A DNA stretch of 64,000 bases, from assembly GCA_902601545.1 (NCBI GenBank), contig CACKNR010000002.1:29394-93393 (forward strand). Reading direction: 5' to 3'. Position numbers and translations under genes: made by a program. This document shows, piece after piece, positions 53,355 to 62,559 of the stretch. The DNA comes from an uncultured Pelagibacteraceae bacterium (GTDB taxonomy: Bacteria; Pseudomonadota; Alphaproteobacteria; Pelagibacterales; Pelagibacteraceae). Under the pieces are notes generated by a model that saw only the letters and a program-made list of their open reading frames with translations, was not told the origin of the DNA and did not search any database. Each line of letters begins with the position of its first letter. The stretch's first letter is position 1.

Positions 53355-55241
53355 AATATTATTATCTTTCAAGTCTTGTTTAATCTCATCTAAAATAGCG
53401 GGGTCATCTATAGTTGCCGGCATCTTATAAGGTTCATTATCTGCAATTTTTCTAACTGTTCCCCTAAGTACTTTACCTGATCTTGTTTTAGGCAATCTCT
53501 TAACTACAATCGCAATTTTAAATGCTGCAACAGGACCAACTTTTTCTCTTACCATTTTAACGCATTCGCTGATAATTTCTTTTTTGTCCTTGGTTACTCC
53601 TGCCTTGAGTGCTAACAAACCAATAGGTATTTGACCTTTAAGTTTATCAGCTATTCCTATTACTGCGCACTCTGCAACATTTGGATGTTCTGCCAAAACT
53701 TCTTCAATAGCTCCAGTTGACAATCTATGGCCTGCAACATTAATAATATCGTCTGTTCTAGACATAATCCAAACATAACCATCCTCATCAATATGTCCTG
53801 CATCATAAGTTTGGTAATATCCTGGGTAAGTAGTCATATAATTTTCTTTATATCTTTTGTCTGCTCCCCACAACGTTGGAAACGTTCCTGGAGGAAGAGG
53901 GAGTTTTACAACAATATCTCCCATTTTACCTGGACCTACTTCTTTGCCTTCAGAATTTAAAACCTTAAGATCATAGCCTGGTACTGGTTTAAAAGCTGAG
54001 CCGTATTTTACAGGAAAATTTTCTATACCTGTACAACTTGATGTTATTGCCCAACTTGTTTCTGTTTGCCACCAATGATCAATAACAGGAGAATTTGAAA
54101 GTTTTTCGAACCATTTTATTGTATCAGGGTCAGCCCTTTCACCGGCGAGAAATAGTTTATCGAACTTACTCAAATCGTATTTTTTAAAAAATTCTCCATT
54201 AGGATCTTCTTTTTTTATAGCTCTTATTGCTGTTGGTGCGGTAAAAAGGGATTTTACTTTATGTTCTGAAATTACTCTCCAAAAAACTCCTGCATCAGGT
54301 GTTCCTACTGGTTTTCCTTCAAACAAAACTGTTGTACAACCATAAAATAATGGACCATACACTATATAAGAGTGTCCAACTATCCAACCAATATCACTAG
54401 CAGACCACCACACGTCCTCTGGTTTGATATTGTAAATGTTTTTCATCGTCCATTTTAATGCAACTATATGTCCTCCAATATCACGAACTATTCCTTTTGG
54501 AAGTCCCGTAGTTCCTGATGTATAAAGAATATAAGCGTAATCATTTGCATTCATTTTTTCACACTCTGCAGGTTTTACATCATTGTGAGCATCGTCCCAG
54601 GTAATATCAATTTCAGGATTTAGTTCTGCTTTATCTTTTTCTCTTTGAAAAATTATACATTTTTGAATTTTATGACTTGCTAACTCTAATGCCTTATTGA
54701 CTAGAGGTTTGTAATGAACAGTTCTTCCAGGCTCATAACCACAAGAAGCAGTAACAAGTATTTTAGCTTTGGAGTCATCAATTCTGCTTGCAAGTTCATT
54801 TGCAGCGAAGCCCCCAAATACAACAGAGTGGACTGCACCAATTCTCCCACAGGCAAGCATAGCTACTACCGCCTCTGGTATCATGGGCATATAGATTATG
54901 ACTCTATCTCCTTTGCCTACGCCCTGTTTTTTTAAAGCTCCGGCAAATAAGGCGACTTTTTCTTTCAGTTTACTATAAGTTATATTCTCTTTTGAACCGG
55001 TTATTGGACTATCATAAATAATTGCAAGCTTTTCACCTTTACCTTGGTCGATATGTAGATCTAAAGCATTATAACATGTGTTTGTAACTCCATCTTCAAA
55101 CCACTTGTAAAATGGAGGATTTTGGGAATTCAAAATTTTTGTAGGTTCTTTATACCAAAATATATCATTAGAGATTTCTTTCCAAAAATCCTCCCGATTA
55201 GTGATAGATTTTTGATAAATCTCGTTATATTTTTGAGTCAA
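53343..55241 (-). CDS. prpE: Propionyl-CoA synthetase-like acyl-CoA ligase
   Basis: PPFYKWFEDGVTNTCYNALDLHI...YILYTSGTTGLPKGIVRDIGGH...KTRSGKVLRGT. Confidence 0.88.
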   Translation of the reverse strand: MTQKYNEIYQKSITNREDFWKEISNDIFWYKEPTKILNSQNPPFYKWFEDGVTNTCYNALDLHIDQGKGEKLAIIYDSPITGSKENITYSKLKEKVALFAGALKKQGVGKGDRVIIYMPMIPEAVVAMLACGRIGAVHSVVFGGFAANELASRIDDSKAKILVTASCGYEPGRTVHYKPLVNKALELASHKIQKCIIFQREKDKAELNPEIDITWDDAHNDVKPAECEKMNANDYAYILYTSGTTGLPKGIVRDIGGHIVALKWTMKNIYNIKPEDVWWSASDIGWIVGHSYIVYGPLFYGCTTVLFEGKPVGTPDAGVFWRVISEHKVKSLFTAPTAIRAIKKEDPNGEFFKKYDLSKFDKLFLAGERADPDTIKWFEKLSNSPVIDHWWQTETSWAITSSCTGIENFPVKYGSAFKPVPGYDLKVLNSEGKEVGPGKMGDIVVKLPLPPGTFPTLWGADKRYKENYMTTYPGYYQTYDAGHIDEDGYVWIMSRTDDIINVAGHRLSTGAIEEVLAEHPNVAECAVIGIADKLKGQIPIGLLALKAGVTKDKKEIISECVKMVREKVGPVAAFKIAIVVKRLPKTRSGKVLRGTVRKIADNEPYKMPATIDDPAILDEIKQDLKDNNILKL

Positions 55242-55409
55242 TTTAACCCTCCTGATTTTCTTTAATTTTGATGATTATTTCATAAATATCCCCAAAAAAA
55301 AATAAAAAAACCAATAAATATGCGGTTTTTTAATGAAAAAAACACTTCACTGTAACTTTTTTTTTTACTATGGTTCCGCTCATATTATTCGGTGGTGAGC
55401 TTATTAATC

Positions 55410-55438
55410 ACTCGTCCGAGTAGTTTATATATAAACTA
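55410..55438. promoter_or_regulatory. Two abutting dyads in proteorhodopsin upstream region
   Basis: ACTCG-TC-CGAGT (55410-55421) and perfect 18-bp palindrome TAGTTTATATATAAACTA (55421-55438). Confidence 0.5.
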
Positions 55439-55469
55439 AACGAAAACTAAACAAACGAGGGAGGTTTTC

Positions 55470-56240
55470 ATGAGAAAATTAGGTCTTCTTGCTTTAGCAG
55501 CTGTTGCCTTTTTAGGTATAACTAGCTCAGCTAACGCAGCGACTGCCCTGTTACAAACAAATGATTTCGTAGGAATATCATTCTGGCTTGTATCTATGGG
55601 AATGATCGCAACAACTGTATTTTTCTTTCTAGAAAGAGGAACTGTTGCTGCATCATGGAGAACATCTTTAACAGTAGCTGGACTTGTAACTGGTGTTGCA
55701 TTTGTTCACTACATGTATATGAGAGAAGTTTGGGTGTCGACTGGTGACTCACCAACGGTATATAGATATATCGACTGGTTAATCACAGTGCCACTTCAAA
55801 TGATCGAATTCTATCTAATCTTGGCAGCTGTTAGAAAGGTGCCAACTTCTATATTCTGGAAGCTATTAATTGGTTCATTAGTAATGTTAATCGGTGGATA
55901 CCTAGGTGAAGCAGGTTACATACAACCATTTGTAGGTTTCGTAATTGGAATGGCTGGATGGATTTACATCTTGTTTGAAATATTCTCAGGTGAAGCTGGA
56001 ACAATGGCAGCTAAAGCTGGTAACAAAGCTATGGCGACTGCTTTCAGTGCAATGAGAATAATCGTAACTATCGGTTGGGCAATTTATCCATTAGGATATA
56101 TTTTTGGTTACCTAACAGGTGGTGTTGATGCAAATGCTTTAAACGTAATTTACAACTTAGCTGACTTTATTAACAAGATCGCTTTTGGTCTAGTTATCTG
56201 GGCAGCAGCAATGCAAAACACAAGATTATCATCTAGATAA
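55470..56240 (+). CDS. Proteorhodopsin (proton-pumping type; Gln at tuning site)
   Basis: Signal peptide; FVHYMYMREVW (His75 equivalent), YRYIDWLITVPLQMIEFY (D97, Q105, E108 equivalents), ADFINKIAFGLVIW (retinal Lys). Confidence 0.98.
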   Translation: MRKLGLLALAAVAFLGITSSANAATALLQTNDFVGISFWLVSMGMIATTVFFFLERGTVAASWRTSLTVAGLVTGVAFVHYMYMREVWVSTGDSPTVYRYIDWLITVPLQMIEFYLILAAVRKVPTSIFWKLLIGSLVMLIGGYLGEAGYIQPFVGFVIGMAGWIYILFEIFSGEAGTMAAKAGNKAMATAFSAMRIIVTIGWAIYPLGYIFGYLTGGVDANALNVIYNLADFINKIAFGLVIWAAAMQNTRLSSR

Positions 56241-56257
56241 TAGATAAAAAACTTGAG

Positions 56258-56294
56258 AAAGGGCGAGTACATTTTGTGTACTTGCCCTTTTTCT
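56258..56294 (+). terminator. Rho-independent terminator after proteorhodopsin
   Basis: GGGCGAGTACA-TTTTG-TGTACTTGCCCTTTTTCTTT. Confidence 0.88.
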
Positions 56295-56316
56295 TTAGAT
56301 ACTTATATTAAGAATA

Positions 56317-56451
56317 ATGGAACTATCAAAACCGTATAAAGGAAAAGGCAAAAGAAAAATTAAGAAAATGCCATTTACCGTAAAAGGTTATATTTTGTAT
56401 TATGCTTTTTTTTGGGTAGTAATAATTTCGATTTATTTTGCTTATTACTAA
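56317..56451 (+). CDS. Putative 44-aa single-TM microprotein between proteorhodopsin and ferredoxin
   Basis: MELSKPYKGKGKRKIKKMPFTVKGYILYYAFFWVVIISIYFAYY; below ORF-track length cutoff. Confidence 0.5.
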   Translation: MELSKPYKGKGKRKIKKMPFTVKGYILYYAFFWVVIISIYFAYY

Positions 56452-56458
56452 AATATAT

Positions 56459-56779
56459 ATGCCGAAAATTACTTATAAAGATAAAGAGGGTGCCTCAAGA
56501 ACAATAGATGTGGATAATGGATTATCAGTGATGGAAGGCGCAATTCAGAAAAATATTCCAGGGATTGATGCAGATTGCGGAGGATCAATGGCATGTGCTA
56601 CCTGCCATGTTTATGTCGAACAAAAATGGTTAGATAAACTTCCTAAAGCAGAAGACGCAGAGGTAGATATGATTGATATGGCCTATGAACCAAAAAAAAA
56701 CAGTAGACTAAGTTGTCAGATAATTGTCTCAGACGAGCTTGATGGGTTAATAGTTACTACCCCTTCAAAACAATCTTAA
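56459..56779 (+). CDS. [2Fe-2S] adrenodoxin-type ferredoxin (start MPKITYKD, not the 56438 start in the ORF track)
   Basis: DADCGGSMACATCHVYV ... SRLSCQI cysteine pattern. Confidence 0.95.
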   Translation: MPKITYKDKEGASRTIDVDNGLSVMEGAIQKNIPGIDADCGGSMACATCHVYVEQKWLDKLPKAEDAEVDMIDMAYEPKKNSRLSCQIIVSDELDGLIVTTPSKQS

Positions 56780-57792
56780 TGAAAAAAACTGATGCAATAA
56801 TTATTGGAGCAGGACCTGTTGGTTTATTCGCTGTACATCAATTAGGTATTAAAGGACTTAAGTCAGTGGTTATAGATAATTTAGATAAAGCCGGAGGTCA
56901 ATGTATAGAGCTTTACCCTGATAAACCTATTTATGACATTCCCGCAGTACCTGAGTGTACAGGGGAAGAATTGACAAAAAAATTACTAGAGCAAATTCAA
57001 CCTTTTAAAACAGATTTATTTTTAAACGAGAGAGTTGAGGAGGTAAAACAGGAAAAAGAAAACTGGATTGTTAAAACTAATCAAAATAATAGATTTTCAG
57101 CTCCAAATATTATTATAGCTGGAGGCGTAGGTTCTTTTGAGCCAAGAAAACTTGGTATTAAAGACGCAGAAAAATTTGAAGATAAATATTTATTTTATGC
57201 TGTTAAAGATAAAGATAAATTTAAAAACAAGAATATTTCAATATTTGGTGGTGGTGACTCAGCTTTAGATTGGGCGTTAGAGCTATCTAAGTACTCAAAA
57301 ATTAATCTTATTCATAGAAGAAAAGAATTTAGAGGAGCCCCACACACTTTATCAGAGATTAAAAAATTGGAGAATGATGGAAAAATATTCATTAAAACAC
57401 CTTGTCAATTGGAGTCTATCGATGGAAAGAATAATATAGATTCTATTACTGTAAAATTTGATAATGGAAAGACTGAAAATATTAAAACAGATATTGTTTT
57501 GAGTTTTTTTGGCTTAATAATGAAATTAGGTCCTATAGCGGAGTGGGGCTTAAATATGAGTAAAAAAACTATTGAGGTAAATGCAAAAAACTTTGAGACG
57601 AACAAAAAAGGCATATTTGCTGTTGGAGATATTTGTAGCTATCCAGGAAAATTAAAACTTATTTTATCTGGTTTTCACGAAGTGGCGTTAGCTTCTGTTG
57701 AATGTTTTAAAAGAGCTCGCCCGAACGAAAAATATAGATTTGAATTTACGACTTCATCTAAAACTATTCAAGAAAGACTGGGAAAAAAATGA
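56779..57792 (+). CDS. Ferredoxin-NADP+ reductase, thioredoxin-reductase-like type
   Basis: IIGAGPVGLFAVHQLG...AGGQCIELYPDKPIYDIPAVP; no CxxC redox motif. Confidence 0.92.
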   Translation: MKKTDAIIIGAGPVGLFAVHQLGIKGLKSVVIDNLDKAGGQCIELYPDKPIYDIPAVPECTGEELTKKLLEQIQPFKTDLFLNERVEEVKQEKENWIVKTNQNNRFSAPNIIIAGGVGSFEPRKLGIKDAEKFEDKYLFYAVKDKDKFKNKNISIFGGGDSALDWALELSKYSKINLIHRRKEFRGAPHTLSEIKKLENDGKIFIKTPCQLESIDGKNNIDSITVKFDNGKTENIKTDIVLSFFGLIMKLGPIAEWGLNMSKKTIEVNAKNFETNKKGIFAVGDICSYPGKLKLILSGFHEVALASVECFKRARPNEKYRFEFTTSSKTIQERLGKK

Positions 57793-58415
57793 TTGAATTG
57801 CTTACCGCTAATACTCCAAACGGTAAGAAAATTTCTATAATGCTCGAGGAAATAGAATTTAAGTATAAAGTAACTAAAATAAATATAAATAAAAATGAAC
57901 AGTTTAGTCCAGATTTTAAAAAATTAAGTCCCTTTTGCAAAACGCCAGTTATTATCGATCACGATAATAATCAAAGTCTATTCGAGTCTGGAGCAATACT
58001 AATTTATCTAGGGGAAAAAAGTGGAAAGTTTTATAATAAAAATCGCAGAACTATTATTAACCAATGGCTAATGGGTCAAATGGGGTATGTTGGACCGATG
58101 TTGGGACAGCATCACCAATTTCATTATTATAACCCTGGGAAAAGTGAATTTGGAGAAAAAAGATATTTCAAAATTTCAGAAAGAATTTATAAAGAGCTTG
58201 ATGAGCGGTTATCAAATTCTGAGTATCTTTCAGGTAAAGATTATACAATAGCGGATATTGCAACTTTTCCTTGGATTGCAAGACATGAATGGCACGACAT
58301 TGGCTTAAATAATTTTGAAAATTTAACTAGATGGTATAAAAAAATAGCTAGTAGAAAAGCAGTTAAAAAAGGTTACGATCTTCTTAAAAAAGGTGAGCTA
58401 ATTCCCAAAGTTTAG
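57789..58415 (+). CDS. Glutathione S-transferase family protein
   Basis: ELLTANTPNGKKISIMLEE...LFESGAILIYLGEK...YTIADIATFPWIARHEW. Confidence 0.93.
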   Translation: MIELLTANTPNGKKISIMLEEIEFKYKVTKININKNEQFSPDFKKLSPFCKTPVIIDHDNNQSLFESGAILIYLGEKSGKFYNKNRRTIINQWLMGQMGYVGPMLGQHHQFHYYNPGKSEFGEKRYFKISERIYKELDERLSNSEYLSGKDYTIADIATFPWIARHEWHDIGLNNFENLTRWYKKIASRKAVKKGYDLLKKGELIPKV

Positions 58416-58837
58416 TCGTCAATAAATATTTTTTCATCTCTTTCATGACGCTCTTGAGCTTCAATTGAAAGCGTTGCCACCGGTCGAGCTATTAATCTTT
58501 TTAATCCGATTGGCTCACCCGTCTCTTCACAGTAACCATAAGTACCATCTTTTATTCTTTGAATAGCAGAATTTATCTTTGAAATTAATTTTCTACTTCT
58601 ATTTAATGCTTTCATTTCTACAGATTTGTCCGTGTATGAGGAGGCTTGATCTACAATATCAGCAGAGGAAAAATTATCATCTGAAGAATTTAAAATATTA
58701 CCTAAATTGTTTGATTTAATAATGTCCTTTTTCCAATTTATAAGTTCTTCAGTGAAAAATTTCTTATGTTTAGCACACATATATTTTTCTTTAGAATTAG
58801 GAACGTATTTTTTCTTTGATGTAGTTTTTCTAACCAT
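58412..58837 (-). CDS. dksA: DksA/TraR family RNA polymerase-binding protein
   Basis: IKDGTYGYCEETGEPIGLKRLIARPVATLSIEAQERHERDE. Confidence 0.93.
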   Translation of the reverse strand: MVRKTTSKKKYVPNSKEKYMCAKHKKFFTEELINWKKDIIKSNNLGNILNSSDDNFSSADIVDQASSYTDKSVEMKALNRSRKLISKINSAIQRIKDGTYGYCEETGEPIGLKRLIARPVATLSIEAQERHERDEKIFIDD

Positions 58838-58910
58838 TTTTTTGAGTTGAGGAAGTATATGTTTGATTTTATCAGTGTCAATAGCTTATAAATTGTACTA
58901 TTTTCTTGAA

Positions 58911-60281
58911 ATGATTAATAAACAAAATATATCAAAAATTTATTTTTTATTCTTATCGACTCATATTTTTATATGGACATTTGTACCAACCATTTTTAAT
59001 ATCAATTTACCACTAGATACAATCGAGGCTCTTGCTTGGGGTAGTAATATGGATTGGGGTTTTGAAAAACATCCACCATTTAGTGCTTTTGCAGTTGATT
59101 TTTTTTACAGAATATTTGGTAACCAGGATTGGGCATATTATTTGTTGAGTCAAATTTTTGTTGTTTCGGCTTTTATTTCAGTGTTTAAACTTGCAAAAGA
59201 ATTTTTTAAAAATGTATACATCCCGTTTTTATCCATATTATTATTAGAAGGAATTTTTTTTTATAATTACACTTCACCAGAATTTAATGTAAATATTTCA
59301 CAACTCCCTTTTTGGGGATTAAGCATATACTTTTCTTGGCGATGTATTAAAAATGATAAATTACTTGATCACGTATTGTTGGGCTTATTCATAGGGTTAG
59401 GATTTTTATCTAAATATCTGTTTCTATATTTAATATTTGGAATTTATTCTTTATTTTTTTACCTTTTACAAAAAAAGAAAATTAAATCATATAATTTTTT
59501 AATTTCTGGATTTATCTTTTTAATTATAATTTTTCCTCATTTATTGTGGTTAATCGACAATGATTATAAAACTTTAATGTACGGTCTAAACAGAACTGGA
59601 AATAGTGGAAATATAATTGATCACGTGATTTTTCCTTCCACTTTTATCTTAAAACAAATTGGAATTTTATTACCTTTTGTCTTAATGGCTTTAACATTAT
59701 TAAAAAAGATTAAATTAAGAAAAATCATTATTGATGAAAAAATAGTTTTTTTAATATTCACTTTTGTATTGCCAATATTACTTGTTATTTTAACTTCTTT
59801 ATTGATGGGCGCAAAAATAAGAACAATGTGGATGACACCTTTTTATTTATTGGCAGGATTTGCCTTTTTAAAAATCTACGAAAAGAATTTAAATTTGACA
59901 AATTTGAAGAAATTTATTTTTTCCTTTTTATTTTTATTTTTACTATCACCCACTATTTACGCTTTAGTCTCTGTAAGTAACGACTCTAAAAGAACTGACT
60001 ACCAAGGAAAAGAAATAGCTAGACTTGTTCAAAATAAATGGGATGATAATTTTAGGAATGAAATAAAAATAGTTGTAGGTGATGAATGGTTTGCTGGAAA
60101 TTTATCGTATCATTTAAAATCAAGACCAAAATGGACAATCGAATTAAAGAATGAACTAAAAAACTTAAAAGTTGATGAGGGCATTGTCTACACCGGAAAC
60201 CCAAAAATTTTAAGAAATGTTTGTCCTGGAGTTTACGGCACTATAAAGCCTGTTGGTTACTGTATGATTGGCAGAAGATGA
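58911..60281 (+). CDS. PMT/ArnT-like (GT39/GT83-type) membrane glycosyltransferase
   Basis: Multiple TM; LPLDTIEALAWGSNMDWGFEKHPPFSAFAVDFFYRIFGNQDWAYYLLSQ. Confidence 0.85.
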   Translation: MINKQNISKIYFLFLSTHIFIWTFVPTIFNINLPLDTIEALAWGSNMDWGFEKHPPFSAFAVDFFYRIFGNQDWAYYLLSQIFVVSAFISVFKLAKEFFKNVYIPFLSILLLEGIFFYNYTSPEFNVNISQLPFWGLSIYFSWRCIKNDKLLDHVLLGLFIGLGFLSKYLFLYLIFGIYSLFFYLLQKKKIKSYNFLISGFIFLIIIFPHLLWLIDNDYKTLMYGLNRTGNSGNIIDHVIFPSTFILKQIGILLPFVLMALTLLKKIKLRKIIIDEKIVFLIFTFVLPILLVILTSLLMGAKIRTMWMTPFYLLAGFAFLKIYEKNLNLTNLKKFIFSFLFLFLLSPTIYALVSVSNDSKRTDYQGKEIARLVQNKWDDNFRNEIKIVVGDEWFAGNLSYHLKSRPKWTIELKNELKNLKVDEGIVYTGNPKILRNVCPGVYGTIKPVGYCMIGRR

Positions 60282-61150
60282 AAAAAGTAAAAATTTTAAT
60301 TCCTATATATAACGACTGGGAGTCATTAAAAAAATTAATTTTAGATATTAATGAAAGTCTAAGCAATATAGAGGGTTTTTTGTTTGATTGTATTATAGTT
60401 AATGATGCTTCTACATTAAACAATCCTTTATTAATAAAACCAAAGAATATTAATTCATTAAAAATTTTAAACATGAAAGAAAATAAAGGTCATGCGAGAT
60501 GTTTTGCATTTGGAATAAGATATATTACCGAAAACGAAGATTTTGATTATCTAATTTTAATGGACGGCGATGGAGAGGACAGACCTGTAGAAATAAAAAA
60601 TTTGATTAAAAAAATACTAGAGGAACCTAATAAATCATTTGTTGCTAGAAGAGTAAAAAGATCTGAGGGAACAATTTTTAGATTTCTTTACTTTATGCAT
60701 AAATTTATTACTTTATTTTTTACCGGTAAAAAGATTGATTTTGGTAATTATAGCTGCTTGTGTAAAAAAGATGTATTATCAATCTCCTCTCAGGCTAGCC
60801 TATGGAGCAGTTATTCTGGAACAGTAAAAAAATATATTTATGATTTCGGTTCCATCGACTCTGAGAGGGGAAAAAGATATTTTGGGCCTTCTAAAATGTC
60901 TTTATACAAATTAGTGATACATTCGTTCTCAATTATAGCAGTATTCAAATATCAAGTTTTACTTCGATCGATAGTAATGATTTTAATTCTCTCATTTTTT
61001 AAAGATTATTTTGGATTATCATTTATTTTTTTATCAATAATAATTTTACTTTTCACTTTAATAATAATCTTAACCTCAACCAGAGAAAAAAAAGAGGATT
61101 TAGTAAAAAGTAAAGAAAATTTAGCTTATATAAAAGATATCACACACTGA
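60278..61150 (+). CDS. GT2 polyprenyl-phosphate glycosyltransferase-like membrane protein
   Basis: KILIPIYNDWESLKKLI...IIVNDAST...LILMDGDGEDRPVEIKNLIKKI; C-terminal TMs; ATGA overlap with upstream gene. Confidence 0.88.
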   Translation: MKKVKILIPIYNDWESLKKLILDINESLSNIEGFLFDCIIVNDASTLNNPLLIKPKNINSLKILNMKENKGHARCFAFGIRYITENEDFDYLILMDGDGEDRPVEIKNLIKKILEEPNKSFVARRVKRSEGTIFRFLYFMHKFITLFFTGKKIDFGNYSCLCKKDVLSISSQASLWSSYSGTVKKYIYDFGSIDSERGKRYFGPSKMSLYKLVIHSFSIIAVFKYQVLLRSIVMILILSFFKDYFGLSFIFLSIIILLFTLIIILTSTREKKEDLVKSKENLAYIKDITH

Positions 61151-61276
61151 AAAGTTGTAATTTGAGTCTTTAATAGAATCAAAAAGGAATCAAAAGGTGA
61201 ACATTTTTAAAAGAATCTGAGCTATTGTGGATACAATAAAACATAGGTACTGTTTTATCTTATATGAAAGGAAAAT

Positions 61277-61636
61277 ATGAAAAAATTAAATTGTCACTGT
61301 GGTTTAATCCAGGCTGAAATAAATATAAAAAAAATTGATAAAATTCTTAGATGTAATTGTTCAATTTGTAAAAGGAAAGGTTCTATTATGTCCATGGTCA
61401 AAAATGAAGATTTTCAAATAGTAAAAGGACATAACGACTTAAAACTATACCAATTCCACACTAAAATCGCTAAACATTATTTTTGCTCCAATTGTGGAAT
61501 TTATACTCATCATAATCCAAGATCAAATCCTGCTATGACTGGTTTTAACTTAGGTTGTGTAGAAGAAATTAATACTTTTAATTTTGAAACAGTGCATGTT
61601 AACGACGGAAAAAATCATCCTTTAGATAAAAAATAA
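61277..61636 (+). CDS. GFA-family (glutathione-dependent formaldehyde-activating enzyme-like) zinc protein
   Basis: CHCGLIQAEI...CNCSICKRKG...YFCSNCGIYTHHNPRSNP. Confidence 0.9.
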   Translation: MKKLNCHCGLIQAEINIKKIDKILRCNCSICKRKGSIMSMVKNEDFQIVKGHNDLKLYQFHTKIAKHYFCSNCGIYTHHNPRSNPAMTGFNLGCVEEINTFNFETVHVNDGKNHPLDKK

Positions 61637-61638
61637 AA

Positions 61639-62559
61639 ATGATACTCCGAAGTCAACATTACCTAAAAGTTAAAAAAAACTATCTAAAATTTTTAAAATC
61701 ACAGGAGGTTTTATCTGAACCATTTAGAGACAAAATTGGTCAATTAAATGATTTCTATCTACCATTAAGTAATAAGATTTTTAAAAAATATACTTTAAAT
61801 AACAAAACTAAAATTATTGGGTTAACCGGTGGACAAGGCTCCGGAAAATCTACTATATCTAATATTTTAAGAATAGTTCTTAAATACGGCTATAATTTAA
61901 ACACAGTAATATTTTCAATTGACGATTTTTATAAAACATTTAAAGAGAGAAAAAAAATGTCTTTAAAAGTGTGTCCCCTTTTTCTTACCAGGGGAGTTCC
62001 AGGAACGCATGATACAAAGTTGTTAAATATTTGTTTAAGAAATCTAAAAAAATCAAAATTTACTAATCATTTAATCCCAAAATTTGATAAATCTATAGAT
62101 GATAGATTGCCAAAAAAAAAATGGCAAAAAATTAGAAGAAAACCAGATATAGTAATTTTCGAGGGATGGTGTATTGGCGCATTCCCTCAAAAAAAAAAAG
62201 ATTTATTAGTTCCCTTAAATAAATTAGAAAAAGAAAAAGATAAAAAAAAAATTTGGAGAAATAGAGTAAACAATGAACTATCAAATAATTATAGAAAAAT
62301 ATTTAATCTTATTGATGAATTTATTTTTCTAAGAGTCCCAAGTTTTGAACATGTATATAGGTGGAGATTGTTGCAAGAGAAAAAATTGAGAGCTACTTCA
62401 AAAGGAAAAAAAACAATGAATGACATTCAGGTTAAAGAATTTATTATGTACTATGAGAGATTAACAAAACATATGTTAAAAAACTTTGGGACCAAAGCAG
62501 ATACAATTATACAAATTGACAAAAAACATAAATTAAAATCCATAAGATTTATTAAATGA
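61639..62559 (+). CDS. D-glycerate 3-kinase-like P-loop kinase
   Basis: IIGLTGGQGSGKSTISNIL...FSIDDFYKT...RGVPGTHD...IVIFEGWCIGAFPQ. Confidence 0.85.
   Translation: MILRSQHYLKVKKNYLKFLKSQEVLSEPFRDKIGQLNDFYLPLSNKIFKKYTLNNKTKIIGLTGGQGSGKSTISNILRIVLKYGYNLNTVIFSIDDFYKTFKERKKMSLKVCPLFLTRGVPGTHDTKLLNICLRNLKKSKFTNHLIPKFDKSIDDRLPKKKWQKIRRKPDIVIFEGWCIGAFPQKKKDLLVPLNKLEKEKDKKKIWRNRVNNELSNNYRKIFNLIDEFIFLRVPSFEHVYRWRLLQEKKLRATSKGKKTMNDIQVKEFIMYYERLTKHMLKNFGTKADTIIQIDKKHKLKSIRFIK

Noticed and set aside
55304-55331. AAAAAAACC-N11-GGTTTTTT hairpin between prpE and proteorhodopsin
   Set aside because: Only two G-C pairs with an A/T remainder in an AT-rich region and located upstream of both divergent genes; too weak to call a terminator.
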